Notes: generated from the sequence alone by a model not told the origin. A stretch of DNA of 50,644 bases from an uncultured Clostridia bacterium (GCA_944387915.1 CALXGT010000061.1:1-50644); one strand, 5' to 3'. Shown: positions 1-9,150, numbered from the stretch's first letter. Translations and numbers: made by a program.

Positions 1-839
1 GAAAGGGCGTCAAGTTGCGCCGTCAATTCTGCCTTTGCCTGTTCATATTGCTGTGCGTTAGGCGCCGTACCGTGCCAGGACACCTGGTTTTCCATAAAGG
101 AAACCCCTTTACCTTTGACGCTCTTCTGGACGATCACCGTAGGTTTCCCCTTCACCGTCTTTGCCTCATTAAACGCCTTTTCCAGCGCTTCCAGATCGTG
201 AGCGTCATCCACATGGATCACATGCCAGTTGAACGCTTCAAATTTATCGCCAATGGGGTACGAAGACATGACCTCATCGATCCGTCCGTCAATCTGAAGT
301 CCGTTGTTGTCTACAACAGCGCAAAGATTGTCCAAATGGTACTGCGCGGCGAACATCGCCGCCTCCCAAACCTGGCCTTCCTCGATCTCGCCGTCACCCA
401 AAATGGTGTAGACCCGGTAGTCCTTATTCCGGTATTTTCCGGAAAGCGCCATACCGCAAGCGGCGGAAATACCCTGACCGAGAGAACCGGTGGACATATC
501 GATTCCAGGAGTATGCTTCATATCGGGGTGACCCTGAAGCATCGCGCCGATGTGACGAAGCTTTTGTAACTCTTCTTTGGGAAAATATCCTTTTAACGCC
601 AGCGCGGCGTACAGCGCAGGGGCGGTATGCCCTTTAGAGAGAACGAACCGGTCCCGATCATCCCATTTCGGGTTAGAGGGATCCACCTTCATCTCCTGAA
701 AATACAAATACGCTAAATCCTCCGCAATGGAAAGGGAACCGCCGGGATGACCCGATTTGGCGTAAAACGTTCCTTCGATCACGCCGAGACGGATCTCACA
801 AGCGATTTGTTGTAACTTTTGTTTCGTTGCTGCATCCAT
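1..839 (-). CDS. Transketolase, N-terminal subunit (partial, C-terminal end outside window)
   Basis: About 279 residues are visible; the gene runs off the left edge. It begins MDAATKQKLQ and carries the thiamine-diphosphate signatures of transketolase: KSGHPGGSLS near residue 30 and GDGEIEEGQVWEA near residue 155, plus the phosphate/substrate-site motif LSKGHTAPALYAAL. Split transketolases have an N-terminal subunit of about 270-280 residues binding ThDP diphosphate and a separate C-terminal subunit. The spacing suggests this is such a subunit, but a full-length enzyme cannot be excluded because the end is missing. The enzyme moves two-carbon units between ketose and aldose phosphates in the non-oxidative pentose phosphate pathway. 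The start is set by AGGAGG 8 nt before the ATG. The GNAT gene upstream ends 58 nt away and no clear promoter lies between, so co-transcription is possible. Confidence 0.93.
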   Translation of the reverse strand, partial: MDAATKQKLQQIACEIRLGVIEGTFYAKSGHPGGSLSIAEDLAYLYFQEMKVDPSNPKWDDRDRFVLSKGHTAPALYAALALKGYFPKEELQKLRHIGAMLQGHPDMKHTPGIDMSTGSLGQGISAACGMALSGKYRNKDYRVYTILGDGEIEEGQVWEAAMFAAQYHLDNLCAVVDNNGLQIDGRIDEVMSSYPIGDKFEAFNWHVIHVDDAHDLEALEKAFNEAKTVKGKPTVIVQKSVKGKGVSFMENQVSWHGTAPNAQQYEQAKAELTAQLDAL

Positions 840-897
840 AACCGATACCTCCTGAATTATAAAACGCGGTCTTCTTATATTTCGCCGAAAATAGCCG

Positions 898-1413
898 TCA
901 CCTTGGATTCTTTGCCGCGTGGTGACGCCAAAAATCGGAAAATTCCTTGGGTGTAATATTTCCGTTAAAAACGAAAATATCGTACGACTCCCCCTGCCAA
1001 TCATAGGAAACAAAAGAGCGAAGATATCCGTTTCGAAGGTAAAAATCCCTTCGCTTTTGCCGTTGAAGCAAATTTTCGGCTTTCGGCGTCAACGCCTCCA
1101 AATCGGCAAGAATTCGATTGCCCTCCTTGTACTTCGCAACAAGCCCCAGCGCCTCTGTTCCATATCCTCGCCCCCGAAGAGGAGCTTCCACAGCAAAATA
1201 TAAAATATGGGTAATATCCCAGTAGGTGAGAAGACAAAAAAAGCCGCAAAACTGTTCCCCGTCATAAAAGGAAAGCACCTCGCCGCCTTCCTCGCTCCCA
1301 TCCAAAAAGGGCTTTAGAGGCCTTCGTTCGTTTTCGGGAAACGCCTCCTGATACAATGCCATAACGGTACTGAAATCCTTCGAATCCGAAGTGATTTTTT
1401 GTAATGTGAGCAA
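898..1413 (-). CDS. GNAT-family N-acetyltransferase
   Basis: 171 residues from a TTG start (MLTLQKITSD). The acetyl-CoA pyrophosphate-binding loop appears as APLRGRGYGTEAL near residue 80, followed by a helix and a C-terminal strand region with NGYLRSF, a normal GNAT order. The substrate is unknown. The reading frame stays open far upstream, but that part lies inside the rluD-type gene. The TTG at 1413 is chosen because it sits 2 nt after the upstream stop and 6-8 nt after the purine-rich GGAAGGAAGG that ends that gene. Translational coupling to the pseudouridine synthase is likely. Confidence 0.8.
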   Translation of the reverse strand: MLTLQKITSDSKDFSTVMALYQEAFPENERRPLKPFLDGSEEGGEVLSFYDGEQFCGFFCLLTYWDITHILYFAVEAPLRGRGYGTEALGLVAKYKEGNRILADLEALTPKAENLLQRQKRRDFYLRNGYLRSFVSYDWQGESYDIFVFNGNITPKEFSDFWRHHAAKNPR

Positions 1414-1415
1414 AC

Positions 1416-2345
1416 CTATCCCCTTCCTTCCTTTCGCCGAAGGGTCCCTAAAAAATCGGAGAAATACGGGGGGAGAGGAGAGGAAAACGCCATCCGCTCT
1501 CCCGTGCGGGGATGGTTGAAAGAGATCTCCTTCGCGTGAAGACATTGTCCGTTTAACGCCGTGATCCCTTTTTTCGGCCCGTAAACCAAATCTCCCGCCA
1601 CCGGATGTCCCAAATACGCCATGTGCACCCGGATCTGATGGGTGCGCCCCGTTTCCAGCCGGCACTCCAAATAACTGAATCCCGAAAATTCCTCCAAGAC
1701 CTGATAATGCGTGACCGCCGCTCTGCCATTTTCCACCACTGCCATCTTTTTCCGGTCCGTTTTGTGACGCCCGATGGGAGCGTTGACTTCCCCCTTTGGC
1801 TCCCGAAAAGGCCCGTAAACCACGGTGTGATACACTCTGCCGCAGCTGTGTTCCTGAATCTGTTTGGAAAGGGATTGATGGGCAAAATCGGTTTTCGCTA
1901 CCAACAGTAATCCGCTGGTATCCTTATCGATTCGATGGACAATTCCCGGCCGGATAACGCCGTTGATGGAAGAAAGCTTGCCGGCGCAATGGTACAAAAG
2001 CGCGTTCACTAACGTCCCCGTTTCGTTGCCGGGAGCGGGATGAACTACCATGCCCTTGGGCTTGTTCACCACCAAAAGGTCCTCGTCCTCGTAAACGATT
2101 TCTATCGGAATATTCTCCCCCAAAACCGAAAGCTCCTTGGGAGACGGCTCGAAAAAGGAAACCGTATCCCCTAATTTTAGCTTCTCTTTTTTGGATACAG
2201 GCTTCCCGTTGACGGTAACGAAGCCTTCCTCGATGAGCTTTTGTACCGCGGAGCGGGTCTTTTCCGCCGCCTCCGCCAAAAAAACATCCAGTCTGGCGCC
2301 CTCATACCGGGAAAAATCCCCCTCAATTCGAAACTCTGTCATCAT
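1416..2345 (-). CDS. RluD-family pseudouridine synthase (S4 domain plus synthase domain)
   Basis: 309 residues. An S4 RNA-binding domain covers about residues 17-62 (ARLDVFLAEA, GFVTVNGKPV). The pseudouridine synthase domain follows, with the RluA/RluD-type catalytic motif GIVHRIDKDTSGLLLVAK; the catalytic Asp is D140 in HRID. The RTHQIRVH motif near residue 235 completes the family signature. Such enzymes isomerise uridines in 23S rRNA, but specificity (RluD versus relatives such as YlyB) cannot be told from sequence alone. The gene follows lspA with a 23-nt overlap, the classic lspA-rluD/ylyB pairing of Firmicutes. Start is ATG ATG; either is possible, with AAAGG 5 or 8 nt upstream. Confidence 0.92.
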   Translation of the reverse strand: MMTEFRIEGDFSRYEGARLDVFLAEAAEKTRSAVQKLIEEGFVTVNGKPVSKKEKLKLGDTVSFFEPSPKELSVLGENIPIEIVYEDEDLLVVNKPKGMVVHPAPGNETGTLVNALLYHCAGKLSSINGVIRPGIVHRIDKDTSGLLLVAKTDFAHQSLSKQIQEHSCGRVYHTVVYGPFREPKGEVNAPIGRHKTDRKKMAVVENGRAAVTHYQVLEEFSGFSYLECRLETGRTHQIRVHMAYLGHPVAGDLVYGPKKGITALNGQCLHAKEISFNHPRTGERMAFSSPLPPYFSDFLGTLRRKEGRG

Positions 2346-2826
2346 CTCGGCCTTTCGCCCGTTTTTCCTTTTCGATTTTGATTTCCCGGGAAAGATAGGA
2401 GATTACAAAGAATAAAACGCCGATACAAATGCAGGTATCCGCAAAATTAAACACCCAAAAATGGATCAGCCTAAAATCCACGAAATCCACCACAAAGCCC
2501 CGGAAAGCCCGGTCGATGAGATTTCCTATCCCCCCGCCTACAATAGCGGCAATGGAAAAAAGCGCCATATTTCCCGGAAAAACATCTTTGACCGCGGCGA
2601 CGGCAAGTCCCGCTAACAAAATACCCGTAACGCCAATCAACAACCACTTTTCCCCGGGAAACAACCCAAACGCCATTCCTCTGTTTTCCACATAAGTGAA
2701 ATGAAGCACATCCTGGATCAGCGGATAGGTGGCAATTTGAGAAAGCGTGTTCACCGCGATCCATTTGGTGAGCTGGTCAATTCCAACCAGCAAAAGGGAA
2801 AATAACAAAGCCACCAGTTTTTTCAT
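2323..2826 (-). CDS. lspA: Lipoprotein signal peptidase (signal peptidase II)
   Basis: 167 residues with four predicted membrane segments. It is the aspartic protease that removes signal peptides from prolipoproteins after lipidation. Family motifs in order are DQLTKWIAV near the N-terminus, ENRGMAFGLF, then the two catalytic-Asp regions GGGIGNLIDRAF and FNFADTCIC. The length matches the family. The start is placed at the inner ATG (MKKLVALLFS) because AAAGGA lies 5 nt upstream; the ATG 15 nt further upstream has no good ribosome site. It lies 66 nt after ileS across a terminator-like hairpin and overlaps the pseudouridine synthase gene. Confidence 0.95.
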   Translation of the reverse strand: MKKLVALLFSLLLVGIDQLTKWIAVNTLSQIATYPLIQDVLHFTYVENRGMAFGLFPGEKWLLIGVTGILLAGLAVAAVKDVFPGNMALFSIAAIVGGGIGNLIDRAFRGFVVDFVDFRLIHFWVFNFADTCICIGVLFFVISYLSREIKIEKEKRAKGRDDDRVSN

Positions 2827-2852
2827 GCAGGATCCTTTCACAGTAAAGCCTG

Positions 2853-2890
2853 AAAAGAAGCATCTTCTCCGAAAGAAAATGCTTCTTTTT
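2853..2890 (-). terminator. Hairpin terminator after ileS
   Basis: AAAAGAAGCAT (2853-2863) pairs with ATGCTTCTTTT (2879-2889). On the minus strand the stem is followed by a short T run. It lies between the ileS stop and lspA start, so it may only reduce read-through into lspA. Confidence 0.65.
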
Positions 2891-2892
2891 CC

Positions 2893-5688
2893 TTATTGTT
2901 TTCTTAAGACGGAAGCGCAGCGGCTGCAAAGAGTGGGATGTTCTTTGTCCTGTCCCACGGTTTCACTATAGATCCAGCAGCGTTCGCATTTTTGATGCGC
3001 GGACTTTTCTACCGTAACCGAAACGTCCTCTCCTTCAAAAGCGACGTCGCCCTTTCCTTTTTCAAGGGCTACCTCGGAAACGATAAATACAGTCGCCAGT
3101 TCCGGCAAAACGGCGGACAGCTTCTCGTAAAGCGCGTCGTCCTCGGTAAAGAGGGTGACCTTCGCTTCCAACGATTTGCCGATGACCTTCGCGCCCCGCT
3201 TTTCCTCAAGCGCCTTTTGAACGGTGCCCCGCACAGCGGAAATCAAATCCCATTTCTCCGTAAAAGCCGCATCCGCCTGGGTGTCGGGAAGAGAAGGCAT
3301 ATCGTTAAAATAAACGCTCTCGCCATTTAACGCCTTGCTCTTGGGAAGATGGGACCAGATCTCCTCCGCCGTAAAGGAAAGGATCGGCGCCAAAAGAAGA
3401 TCTAAGCTTACTAAAATGTCATAAATCGTCGTCTGGGCACTGCGGCGGGCCAAGCCACCCGTTTCCTCACAGTACAGCCGGTCTTTGATGACATCCAGAT
3501 AGAAGTTGCTCATATCCACAACGCAGAACTGATGAATGCTGTGGAAAACAATGTGGTAATCCAGCGCGTCGTAGGCTTCCCGTACCTTCCGGTTGAGATC
3601 ATAAAGCTTTTCATACGCCAGCCGGTCCAATTCCAGCAAAGACTCCTTGGGTACCCGATGGGTATCAGGATCAAAGTCATACAGGTTTCCTAAAATATAC
3701 CGGGCGGTGTTCCGGATCTTCCGGTACGCCTCAGAAAGCTGTTTTAAAATATCCTTCGACAGTCGGATGTCGGCATGGTAATCGGAGGACGCGACCCAAA
3801 GGCGCAAAATATCCGCGCCGTACTGATCGATGATCTCCGAAGGGGCGATAGAATTGCCAAGGGATTTGTGCATGGCCTTTCCTTCTCCGTCTACCACCCA
3901 GCCATGGGTGCAAACCGCACGATACGGCGCCGTACCCTCGGTGGCAACCGCCGTAAGAAGGCTGGACTGGAACCATCCCCGATACTGGTCGGCTCCCTCG
4001 AGATACAGATCCGCCGGCCATTTGAGATCCTTGCGCTGCTTCAATACCGCCGCATGGGACGTACCCGAATCGAACCAAACATCCAAAATGTCGTTTTCTT
4101 TATCGAATTCCTGGCATCCGCAGTCACAGGCAAACCCTTCCGGCAAAAATTCCTTGGGATCCTTCGCGTACCAAGCGTCGGAGCCTTCCTTCCGGAACAG
4201 ATCCGAAATCGCCTTGATGGTCTCGTCATTGATAATGGGCTTTTTGCAGTCCTTGCAGTACAAAATGGGAATGGGAACGCCCCAACGGCGCTGGCGGGAA
4301 ATACACCAGTCGTTACGGTCGCGGACCATACCCTTGATCCGCTCTTCGCCCCAGGCAGGAATCCACTCCACCTCTTCGATGGCTTTGATTGCCTGCTCCT
4401 TGATGGCGTCTACCGAGCAAAACCACTGTTCCGTCGCCCGGAACATCACCGGGTTTTTGCAGCGCCAGCAATGAGGATATTGGTGGGTAATGGCTTCCGA
4501 AGCAAACAGGCTTCCGTTTTCTTCCATCTCTTTATAAATGGTTTTGTTGGATTCCTCTAACGTCTGACCGGCAAATTTCCCCGCTGCCTCGGTCTGACGT
4601 CCGGTAGCGTCTACCGGAACGATCAATTCGATCTCCGGATATTTTTTACAGACCTCAAAGTCCTCGACGCCAAATCCCGGTGCGGTGTGAACGCATCCGG
4701 TACCGCTTTCCAGCGTGACATGATCGCCTACAATCACCAGAGAATCCCGGTCTAAGAAAGGATGTCTCGTAACGATATACTCCAATTCCGCCCCGGTGAA
4801 GGAACCTACCGTCTCGTACTCCTCGATTTTCGCCGCTTTCATCACAGAAGGCACCAGATCCTGAGCCATGATCAGATACTCGCCGCCGACTTTGACCGCC
4901 GTATAGAGGAAGTCCGGTCCAAGGCAAACGGCAAGGTTGCCGGGAAGGGTCCAGGTGGTCGTGGTCCAGATCACAAAATACGCCTGATCCACCGGGATTC
5001 CCGCGGCGGACAAAACGCCTTTGTCGTCTTTTACCTTGAATTTTACATACACCGAAAGACAGGGATCGTCGGCGTATTCGATTTCCGCCTCCGCCAAAGC
5101 CGTGCCGCATTCGGAACACCAGTACACCGGACGCATGCCCCGGTAGATCAGTCCCTTTTTGGCCATCTCTCCGAAAACTTCTACCTGCGCCGCCTCGAAA
5201 TCCGGTGTCAACGTAATATACGGATTTTTAAAATCTCCCAGCACACCAAGGCGTTTGAACTGCTCCTTTTGGCTTTCCACATAGCTTAAAGCAAACTCCC
5301 GGCAATGCTTGCGGATCTCCAAAGGCGTCGCCGCGTCCTTATCTAAGCCGATCTTCTGAAGGGCTTTCAACTCGGTAGGAAGTCCGTGGGTATCCCAGCC
5401 GGGCACATAGGGAGACTGAAAACCGGTCATATTTTTATACTTGACGATAATATCCTTTAACACCTTGTTTAAAGCCGTACCCAAGTGAATATCCCCGTTG
5501 GCATACGGAGGACCGTCATGAAGAACATAGAGAGGCCTGCCTTCATTTCGGGCAAGGATTTTCTCGTAAAGCTCGTCCTTTTCCCAATTTTCCAGCATCA
5601 CGGGCTCTTTTTTCGGGAGTCCCGCCCGCATATCAAAGCTGGTTTGAGGCAGATTCAACGTCTGATTGTAATCCTGATTACTTGCCAT
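2893..5688 (-). CDS. ileS: Isoleucine--tRNA ligase
   Basis: 931 residues, the usual length of bacterial-type IleRS. The class I HIGH motif appears as PPYANGDIHLGTALNK near residue 60. The KMSKS loop reads GKAMHKSLGN, a variant common in Firmicutes. The CP1 editing domain lies between them (WTTTTWTLPGNLAV; GTGCVHTAPGFG). The C-terminal zinc finger CERCW...CSRC is at about residues 900-925. The enzyme charges tRNA-Ile and edits valine. The start ATG is 36 nt after divIVA; AAAGGAG lies 12 nt upstream. No T-box leader fits in this gap, so any T-box control would have to act further upstream. Confidence 0.97.
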   Translation of the reverse strand: MASNQDYNQTLNLPQTSFDMRAGLPKKEPVMLENWEKDELYEKILARNEGRPLYVLHDGPPYANGDIHLGTALNKVLKDIIVKYKNMTGFQSPYVPGWDTHGLPTELKALQKIGLDKDAATPLEIRKHCREFALSYVESQKEQFKRLGVLGDFKNPYITLTPDFEAAQVEVFGEMAKKGLIYRGMRPVYWCSECGTALAEAEIEYADDPCLSVYVKFKVKDDKGVLSAAGIPVDQAYFVIWTTTTWTLPGNLAVCLGPDFLYTAVKVGGEYLIMAQDLVPSVMKAAKIEEYETVGSFTGAELEYIVTRHPFLDRDSLVIVGDHVTLESGTGCVHTAPGFGVEDFEVCKKYPEIELIVPVDATGRQTEAAGKFAGQTLEESNKTIYKEMEENGSLFASEAITHQYPHCWRCKNPVMFRATEQWFCSVDAIKEQAIKAIEEVEWIPAWGEERIKGMVRDRNDWCISRQRRWGVPIPILYCKDCKKPIINDETIKAISDLFRKEGSDAWYAKDPKEFLPEGFACDCGCQEFDKENDILDVWFDSGTSHAAVLKQRKDLKWPADLYLEGADQYRGWFQSSLLTAVATEGTAPYRAVCTHGWVVDGEGKAMHKSLGNSIAPSEIIDQYGADILRLWVASSDYHADIRLSKDILKQLSEAYRKIRNTARYILGNLYDFDPDTHRVPKESLLELDRLAYEKLYDLNRKVREAYDALDYHIVFHSIHQFCVVDMSNFYLDVIKDRLYCEETGGLARRSAQTTIYDILVSLDLLLAPILSFTAEEIWSHLPKSKALNGESVYFNDMPSLPDTQADAAFTEKWDLISAVRGTVQKALEEKRGAKVIGKSLEAKVTLFTEDDALYEKLSAVLPELATVFIVSEVALEKGKGDVAFEGEDVSVTVEKSAHQKCERCWIYSETVGQDKEHPTLCSRCASVLRKQ

Positions 5689-5724
5689 CTTCCTTAACTG
5701 CTCCTTTACTGACTTCTCTATCTG

Positions 5725-6468
5725 TTATCGGCTTTCGTTATGTTTTCCGAAACGAAGTTCGCCGTATTTTTGCTCGAAAGCGCTTTTGGCTTCCCCCGGT
5801 TGAAACTGCATGGTAGGACGGGCCTCCGGTTCTTCCTCCGCGGTTTTTTCTTCCGCCGCTTCCTGCGCTTTTTCCGAATCCGCTACCGCAGCGGAGATCT
5901 CCTCTACCGCCTTCTTCTCCTCTTCCTCTTTGGCTTCCGATTCTGTCAACGCGGCCGCCGCCGCTTTTTTCTGATTCTGGTAAAACGCTTCCAATTCCTC
6001 ATCCATATCGGGAAGGTTGGTAATGACGCTTAAATGATTCTTGTAAATGGAAAGAAGCCGCGACTTAAAGTCCGCCACTTCCCTTTGCATTTTAGCAAGC
6101 CGGATCTTCTCCTTATCCGCTTCCCGTTTGACGGTATCTACCGTCTCCTCCGCCATCCGTTTGGCGTCCGCCCGCATTTTCAACGCTTCCGCTTCCGCCG
6201 CCGCGATAATGTCTTCGGATTTGGTCTTCGCCTCCGCCAAAATGGTGTTGCGAAGCTTCTGCGCCCCCAAGAGCGCATCTTTGAGATCCGCTTCATCCGC
6301 CCGGTATTGATTGATTTTCTCCGCCAATACCTGCATCTTCTCCTGCAATTCCGATTTTTCCGCTTCCAGCGCGGCAATCCGATAATTTTGCTGTTCGATA
6401 TAATTATCCACATCCTCCGGCTTGTAGCCGAACGCCGCTTTATCAAACATTTTATCCACTTTGCTCAA
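5725..6468 (-). CDS. divIVA: DivIVA-domain cell division protein
   Basis: 247 residues. The N-terminal DivIVA signature is FDKAAFGYKPEDVDNYIEQQ at about residues 8-27, followed by long heptad-rich coiled coil (residues about 28-160) and an acidic, Ala/Glu-rich tail. DivIVA proteins bind curved membrane at septa and poles and place division, wall-growth or sporulation partners. The start is TTG, with GAGGGG 6 nt upstream. The ATG six codons later has only a weak site. It sits in the conserved sepF-ylmH-divIVA-ileS order. Confidence 0.92.
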   Translation of the reverse strand: MSKVDKMFDKAAFGYKPEDVDNYIEQQNYRIAALEAEKSELQEKMQVLAEKINQYRADEADLKDALLGAQKLRNTILAEAKTKSEDIIAAAEAEALKMRADAKRMAEETVDTVKREADKEKIRLAKMQREVADFKSRLLSIYKNHLSVITNLPDMDEELEAFYQNQKKAAAAALTESEAKEEEEKKAVEEISAAVADSEKAQEAAEEKTAEEEPEARPTMQFQPGEAKSAFEQKYGELRFGKHNESR

Positions 6469-6512
6469 AAGGATCCCCTCTCTTTATCGTCAAATTCCCA
6501 TCGCCCATCAAA

Positions 6513-7289
6513 TTATCTCTTTCGTTTTCCGCCGTAATAAAAAAAGCGAAGGTTTTTTCTTCCTTTTCTTGTCTCTCCTATCACAGCGTCGAAAATAAAC
6601 TTTCCCGTTCCTCGTATCGTCAACACGTCCCCTTCTTTCAATAAGGCGCTGACGTCTTTTTTCTCCGTGTAATTTACAAAAACCAGTCCTGAAACAATCT
6701 GACGCTGCGCCACCTCCCGGCTGATGTTGCCAAGTGCCGCCGCAACGGCGTCCAATCGAAAGGACGCAACGTTGACGAGCCGCTCTGCGGGAGGCTCCAA
6801 AACCAAAAGCTCCTCGGCGACGCCCTCTTTCAGAGTAACGCCCACCGAACCGATTTTGTCTATCTGAGTCAAAAACACCTTTTTGACCCGCTCTTCGCAA
6901 AAAACCGCTCCTTTGCCTTTTTGAACGAGGATATCCCCTATTGTCTCCCGCCGGATCCCCTGCCCCATAAAGGCGCCGAGAAAATCCTGATGGCGAAGGG
7001 AAAAACGCTCCGGAAACTCTACCGTAAAAGAACAAATAGGAAATAAGCTCAAATCCGGTTCCATCCAGGCGGGAAAAACGCCGAGCATACGACGCTGCGC
7101 CGATTCATACCCGCCATAAAACAAAAAAACGTTTCCTTTCCTTGAAAAGGGAGCGAATGCAGTCTCTGCCATTTTTTGTTCTTCCTCGTTGAGAAATGAG
7201 GAAAACTGGGGACAACTTTGCTTTTCACAAAGAGTAAAAAGGTCTTGAATACGGGAACAAAAGTAACTTTTTTCTTTTTTCGCGTCCAT
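6513..7289 (-). CDS. YlmH-like S4-domain RNA-binding protein
   Basis: 258 residues. The C-terminal S4 domain is recognisable at about residues 175-245 (RLDAVAAALGNISR, then GLVFVNYTEKKDVSALLKEGDVLTIRGTGKF). The N-terminal half matches the YlmH layout (FLNEEEQKMAETAF; FLGAFMGQGIRRETIGDI). YlmH of B. subtilis is linked to ribosome rescue and to the division cluster. The start ATG at 7289 is chosen because GAGAGGCGG lies about 5 nt upstream; an in-frame TTG at 7304 would overlap that site. It ends 45 nt before divIVA. Confidence 0.85.
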   Translation of the reverse strand: MDAKKEKSYFCSRIQDLFTLCEKQSCPQFSSFLNEEEQKMAETAFAPFSRKGNVFLFYGGYESAQRRMLGVFPAWMEPDLSLFPICSFTVEFPERFSLRHQDFLGAFMGQGIRRETIGDILVQKGKGAVFCEERVKKVFLTQIDKIGSVGVTLKEGVAEELLVLEPPAERLVNVASFRLDAVAAALGNISREVAQRQIVSGLVFVNYTEKKDVSALLKEGDVLTIRGTGKFIFDAVIGETRKGRKNLRFFYYGGKRKR

Positions 7290-7323
7290 AATACCGCCTC
7301 TCAAAGAACGGAAAGAAAGACGT

Positions 7324-7356
7324 ATAAGCTACACCCCTGTTCGGGGCATAGCTTAT
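7324..7356. repeat. Inverted repeat between sepF and the ylmH-like gene
   Basis: ATAAGCTA (7324-7331) and TAGCTTAT (7349-7356) form an 8-bp stem, with an inner CCCC/GGGG stem and a TGTT-type loop. No T run follows on the minus strand, so it looks more like an mRNA stability or processing element than a terminator. Confidence 0.6.
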
Positions 7357-7359
7357 CCC

Positions 7360-7803
7360 TTAAAAATATACGCCGTTGCTCTCCAGCTCGTTGAGCAGAT
7401 CCCCCATCAGATTCACGTTGGATGGCGTGATGATGAAGGTGGAATTGGCGACTCGCTTAATTTCGCCGTTATTGGCAAACGCGACGCCGCTCAAAAAGTC
7501 TAAAAGCCTTCTGGCCAATTCCTTGGAAGCCGACTCCAGATTCAGCACAACGGTGATCTTCTTGTTGAGATGCTCCGCGATGGAACGGGCGTCCTCGAAC
7601 CGTTCGGGCTTAACCAGCATCACCTTTAACTGGGTCGTCGCATGAATATTCACGACCTTGCTCCGATTTACCGAAACATCCGCCCCGTATCCGTCCGACA
7701 CCGTGTTCTCAAATTCCTCGATATCCGGCGCAGGTTCCAACTCGTCCTCATATTCTCTGTCTTCCTCGGAAAACATATCCTTCAATTTGTCCAGTACGCT
7801 CAT
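7360..7803 (-). CDS. sepF: Cell division protein SepF
   Basis: 147 residues. An N-terminal amphipathic helix (MSVLDKLKDMF), an acidic linker, and the compact SepF domain (about residues 60-145: VMLVKPERFEDARSIAEHLNKK, then DFLSGVAFANNGEIKRV, IITPSNVNL) are all present. SepF ties FtsZ to the membrane and shapes the septum. The start is the inner ATG with AGGAAG 5 nt upstream; upstream in-frame codons belong to the leader. It is the first gene after a good promoter at 7881-7909. Confidence 0.93.
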   Translation of the reverse strand: MSVLDKLKDMFSEEDREYEDELEPAPDIEEFENTVSDGYGADVSVNRSKVVNIHATTQLKVMLVKPERFEDARSIAEHLNKKITVVLNLESASKELARRLLDFLSGVAFANNGEIKRVANSTFIITPSNVNLMGDLLNELESNGVYF

Positions 7804-7880
7804 GGTACTTCCTGCCTTTCTTTTCGGTTGTTTTAAGCCTCGTTGACGCCGAAACGTCAATCTCTTTCACACCTTTTATC

Positions 7881-7909
7881 ATTATACTGCAAAAACAAAC
7901 GCAAATCAA
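7881..7909 (-). promoter_or_regulatory. Sigma-A-type promoter of the sepF operon
   Basis: On the minus strand: TTGATT, 17-nt spacer, TATAAT. It lies 78 nt upstream of the sepF start in the gap after the HlyD-like gene. Confidence 0.75.
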
Positions 7910-7929
7910 TTCTTTTTTTCAGAATATCC

Positions 7930-9147
7930 CTATAACGGCTTTTGGTCGTATAAATTTTTCCCCTGTACGATTACCGTATCATACAGACGCAAACTTTCCT
8001 CGTCATCCTCGTTGATTTTCGCGATCAGATAGTCCTCCGCCTCGTAAATTTCCTCGATCTTCCGGAAATACATTTTGTCCATGACCACCACATAAACGCC
8101 GCGCACCCCGTTTTCAAAGCGAAGCGCTTCTTTGGGAAGCTTTAAGCCGGTATAGGACGCCACGACAATGGTCGCGGAACAAAAACGGATACTTAAAAGT
8201 TCTTCATTGATGGTCTCTCCTGAAAAAATCGCCAGATATTTTCCCGTTTCTTCGTCTCGCACCAGCTTCTCCACCGTCATGGGTACATCCTCGGAAACAT
8301 GGGAAAACCGAAGCGACACCGTATTCCCGGAACGAATTTGCTCCGCGTCCTCCCCGCTTAATACCGTAATATATCTCCATTTATGGCTGGTAACAATCTT
8401 TACGGCAGAGGTGTCCGCCTGATAGCTGGTGTATGCGCCGATCATTTCCTCCGCCTTGGAAACGGTCAAAGAAGAAAGATCCAGCCCGGACAATGTCTCC
8501 TCGTATCCGTCGATATGGTCTACAAAATAACCAGATGCCGTGGAAACCACCGAAGCCAAGTTTCCCTCTCCGGAAGCCGCCAAAGTCTGAGCCTGGTTAT
8601 TGAGGGATTCTACTCTGGTGCTGTAGTCCGTATTTGGGTACAAAACGATCTCCTTTTGTCCGCAGTATTGGATAATTTCCTCTTTGTACTGCTCTATGTC
8701 GGAAAAATCGTAATCGTCCCGCGCCGCCACCAAACGGGAAACAGACTGGCTGATGGATTGATTTAAGTCGTCGGGCTTGATTACATCCGTTGTATCCGAC
8801 GCATTCTGAGCGGCTACGAGAGCGTTCGCCGTCAACTGGAGCTGACGAATCGCGTAACGATTTCCCGCCGCGCTTTGATTGGGGTACACTTCTCCCAAAT
8901 CGGCGCCCAAAGAAACCTTGGTTCCCACGCTGTAATTGGAGCTCAAATACCCGTTCGCGGTCAACGGAATTACCGTCTCCTCCCGCAAAATAAACCCGTT
9001 CATATTGATCTGCTCGTCCACCGTCTGACTGTAAACGGTCTGCGTCACATAATCGTTTCCGGAAAAGTTCACTAATTGGAAAACTACATAAACAATGAGG
9101 AAGGCGGACAGACAAAAAGAAGCCGCCGTCATCACCTTTCGGTTCAT
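7930..9147 (-). CDS. HlyD-like membrane-anchored protein
   Basis: 405 residues. One membrane segment at about residues 7-27, then a large outside portion. The region around residues 50-90 (INMNGFILREETVIPLTANGY, SVGTKVSLGADLGEVYPN) resembles the lipoyl/barrel half of HlyD-type adaptor proteins. A Gln/Ala/Asp-rich helical middle follows, and a second barrel-like part from about residue 255 (WRYITVLSGEDAEQIRSGNTVSLRF). No transporter gene is adjacent. It starts 3 nt after the hfq stop, with GAGGAAGAG as its ribosome site. Similar proteins are found next to sepF in clostridia, so a cell-envelope role linked to division is inferred, not shown. Confidence 0.7.
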   Translation of the reverse strand: MNRKVMTAASFCLSAFLIVYVVFQLVNFSGNDYVTQTVYSQTVDEQINMNGFILREETVIPLTANGYLSSNYSVGTKVSLGADLGEVYPNQSAAGNRYAIRQLQLTANALVAAQNASDTTDVIKPDDLNQSISQSVSRLVAARDDYDFSDIEQYKEEIIQYCGQKEIVLYPNTDYSTRVESLNNQAQTLAASGEGNLASVVSTASGYFVDHIDGYEETLSGLDLSSLTVSKAEEMIGAYTSYQADTSAVKIVTSHKWRYITVLSGEDAEQIRSGNTVSLRFSHVSEDVPMTVEKLVRDEETGKYLAIFSGETINEELLSIRFCSATIVVASYTGLKLPKEALRFENGVRGVYVVVMDKMYFRKIEEIYEAEDYLIAKINEDDEESLRLYDTVIVQGKNLYDQKPL

Positions 9148-9150
9148 TTG

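Noticed and set aside
3775-4560. 261-codon open frame antisense to ileS
   Set aside because: Shadow of a certain gene, with Arg-rich composition and no start signal.
5689-5724. T-box riboswitch before ileS
   Set aside because: The gap to divIVA is only 36 nt, far too short for a T-box.
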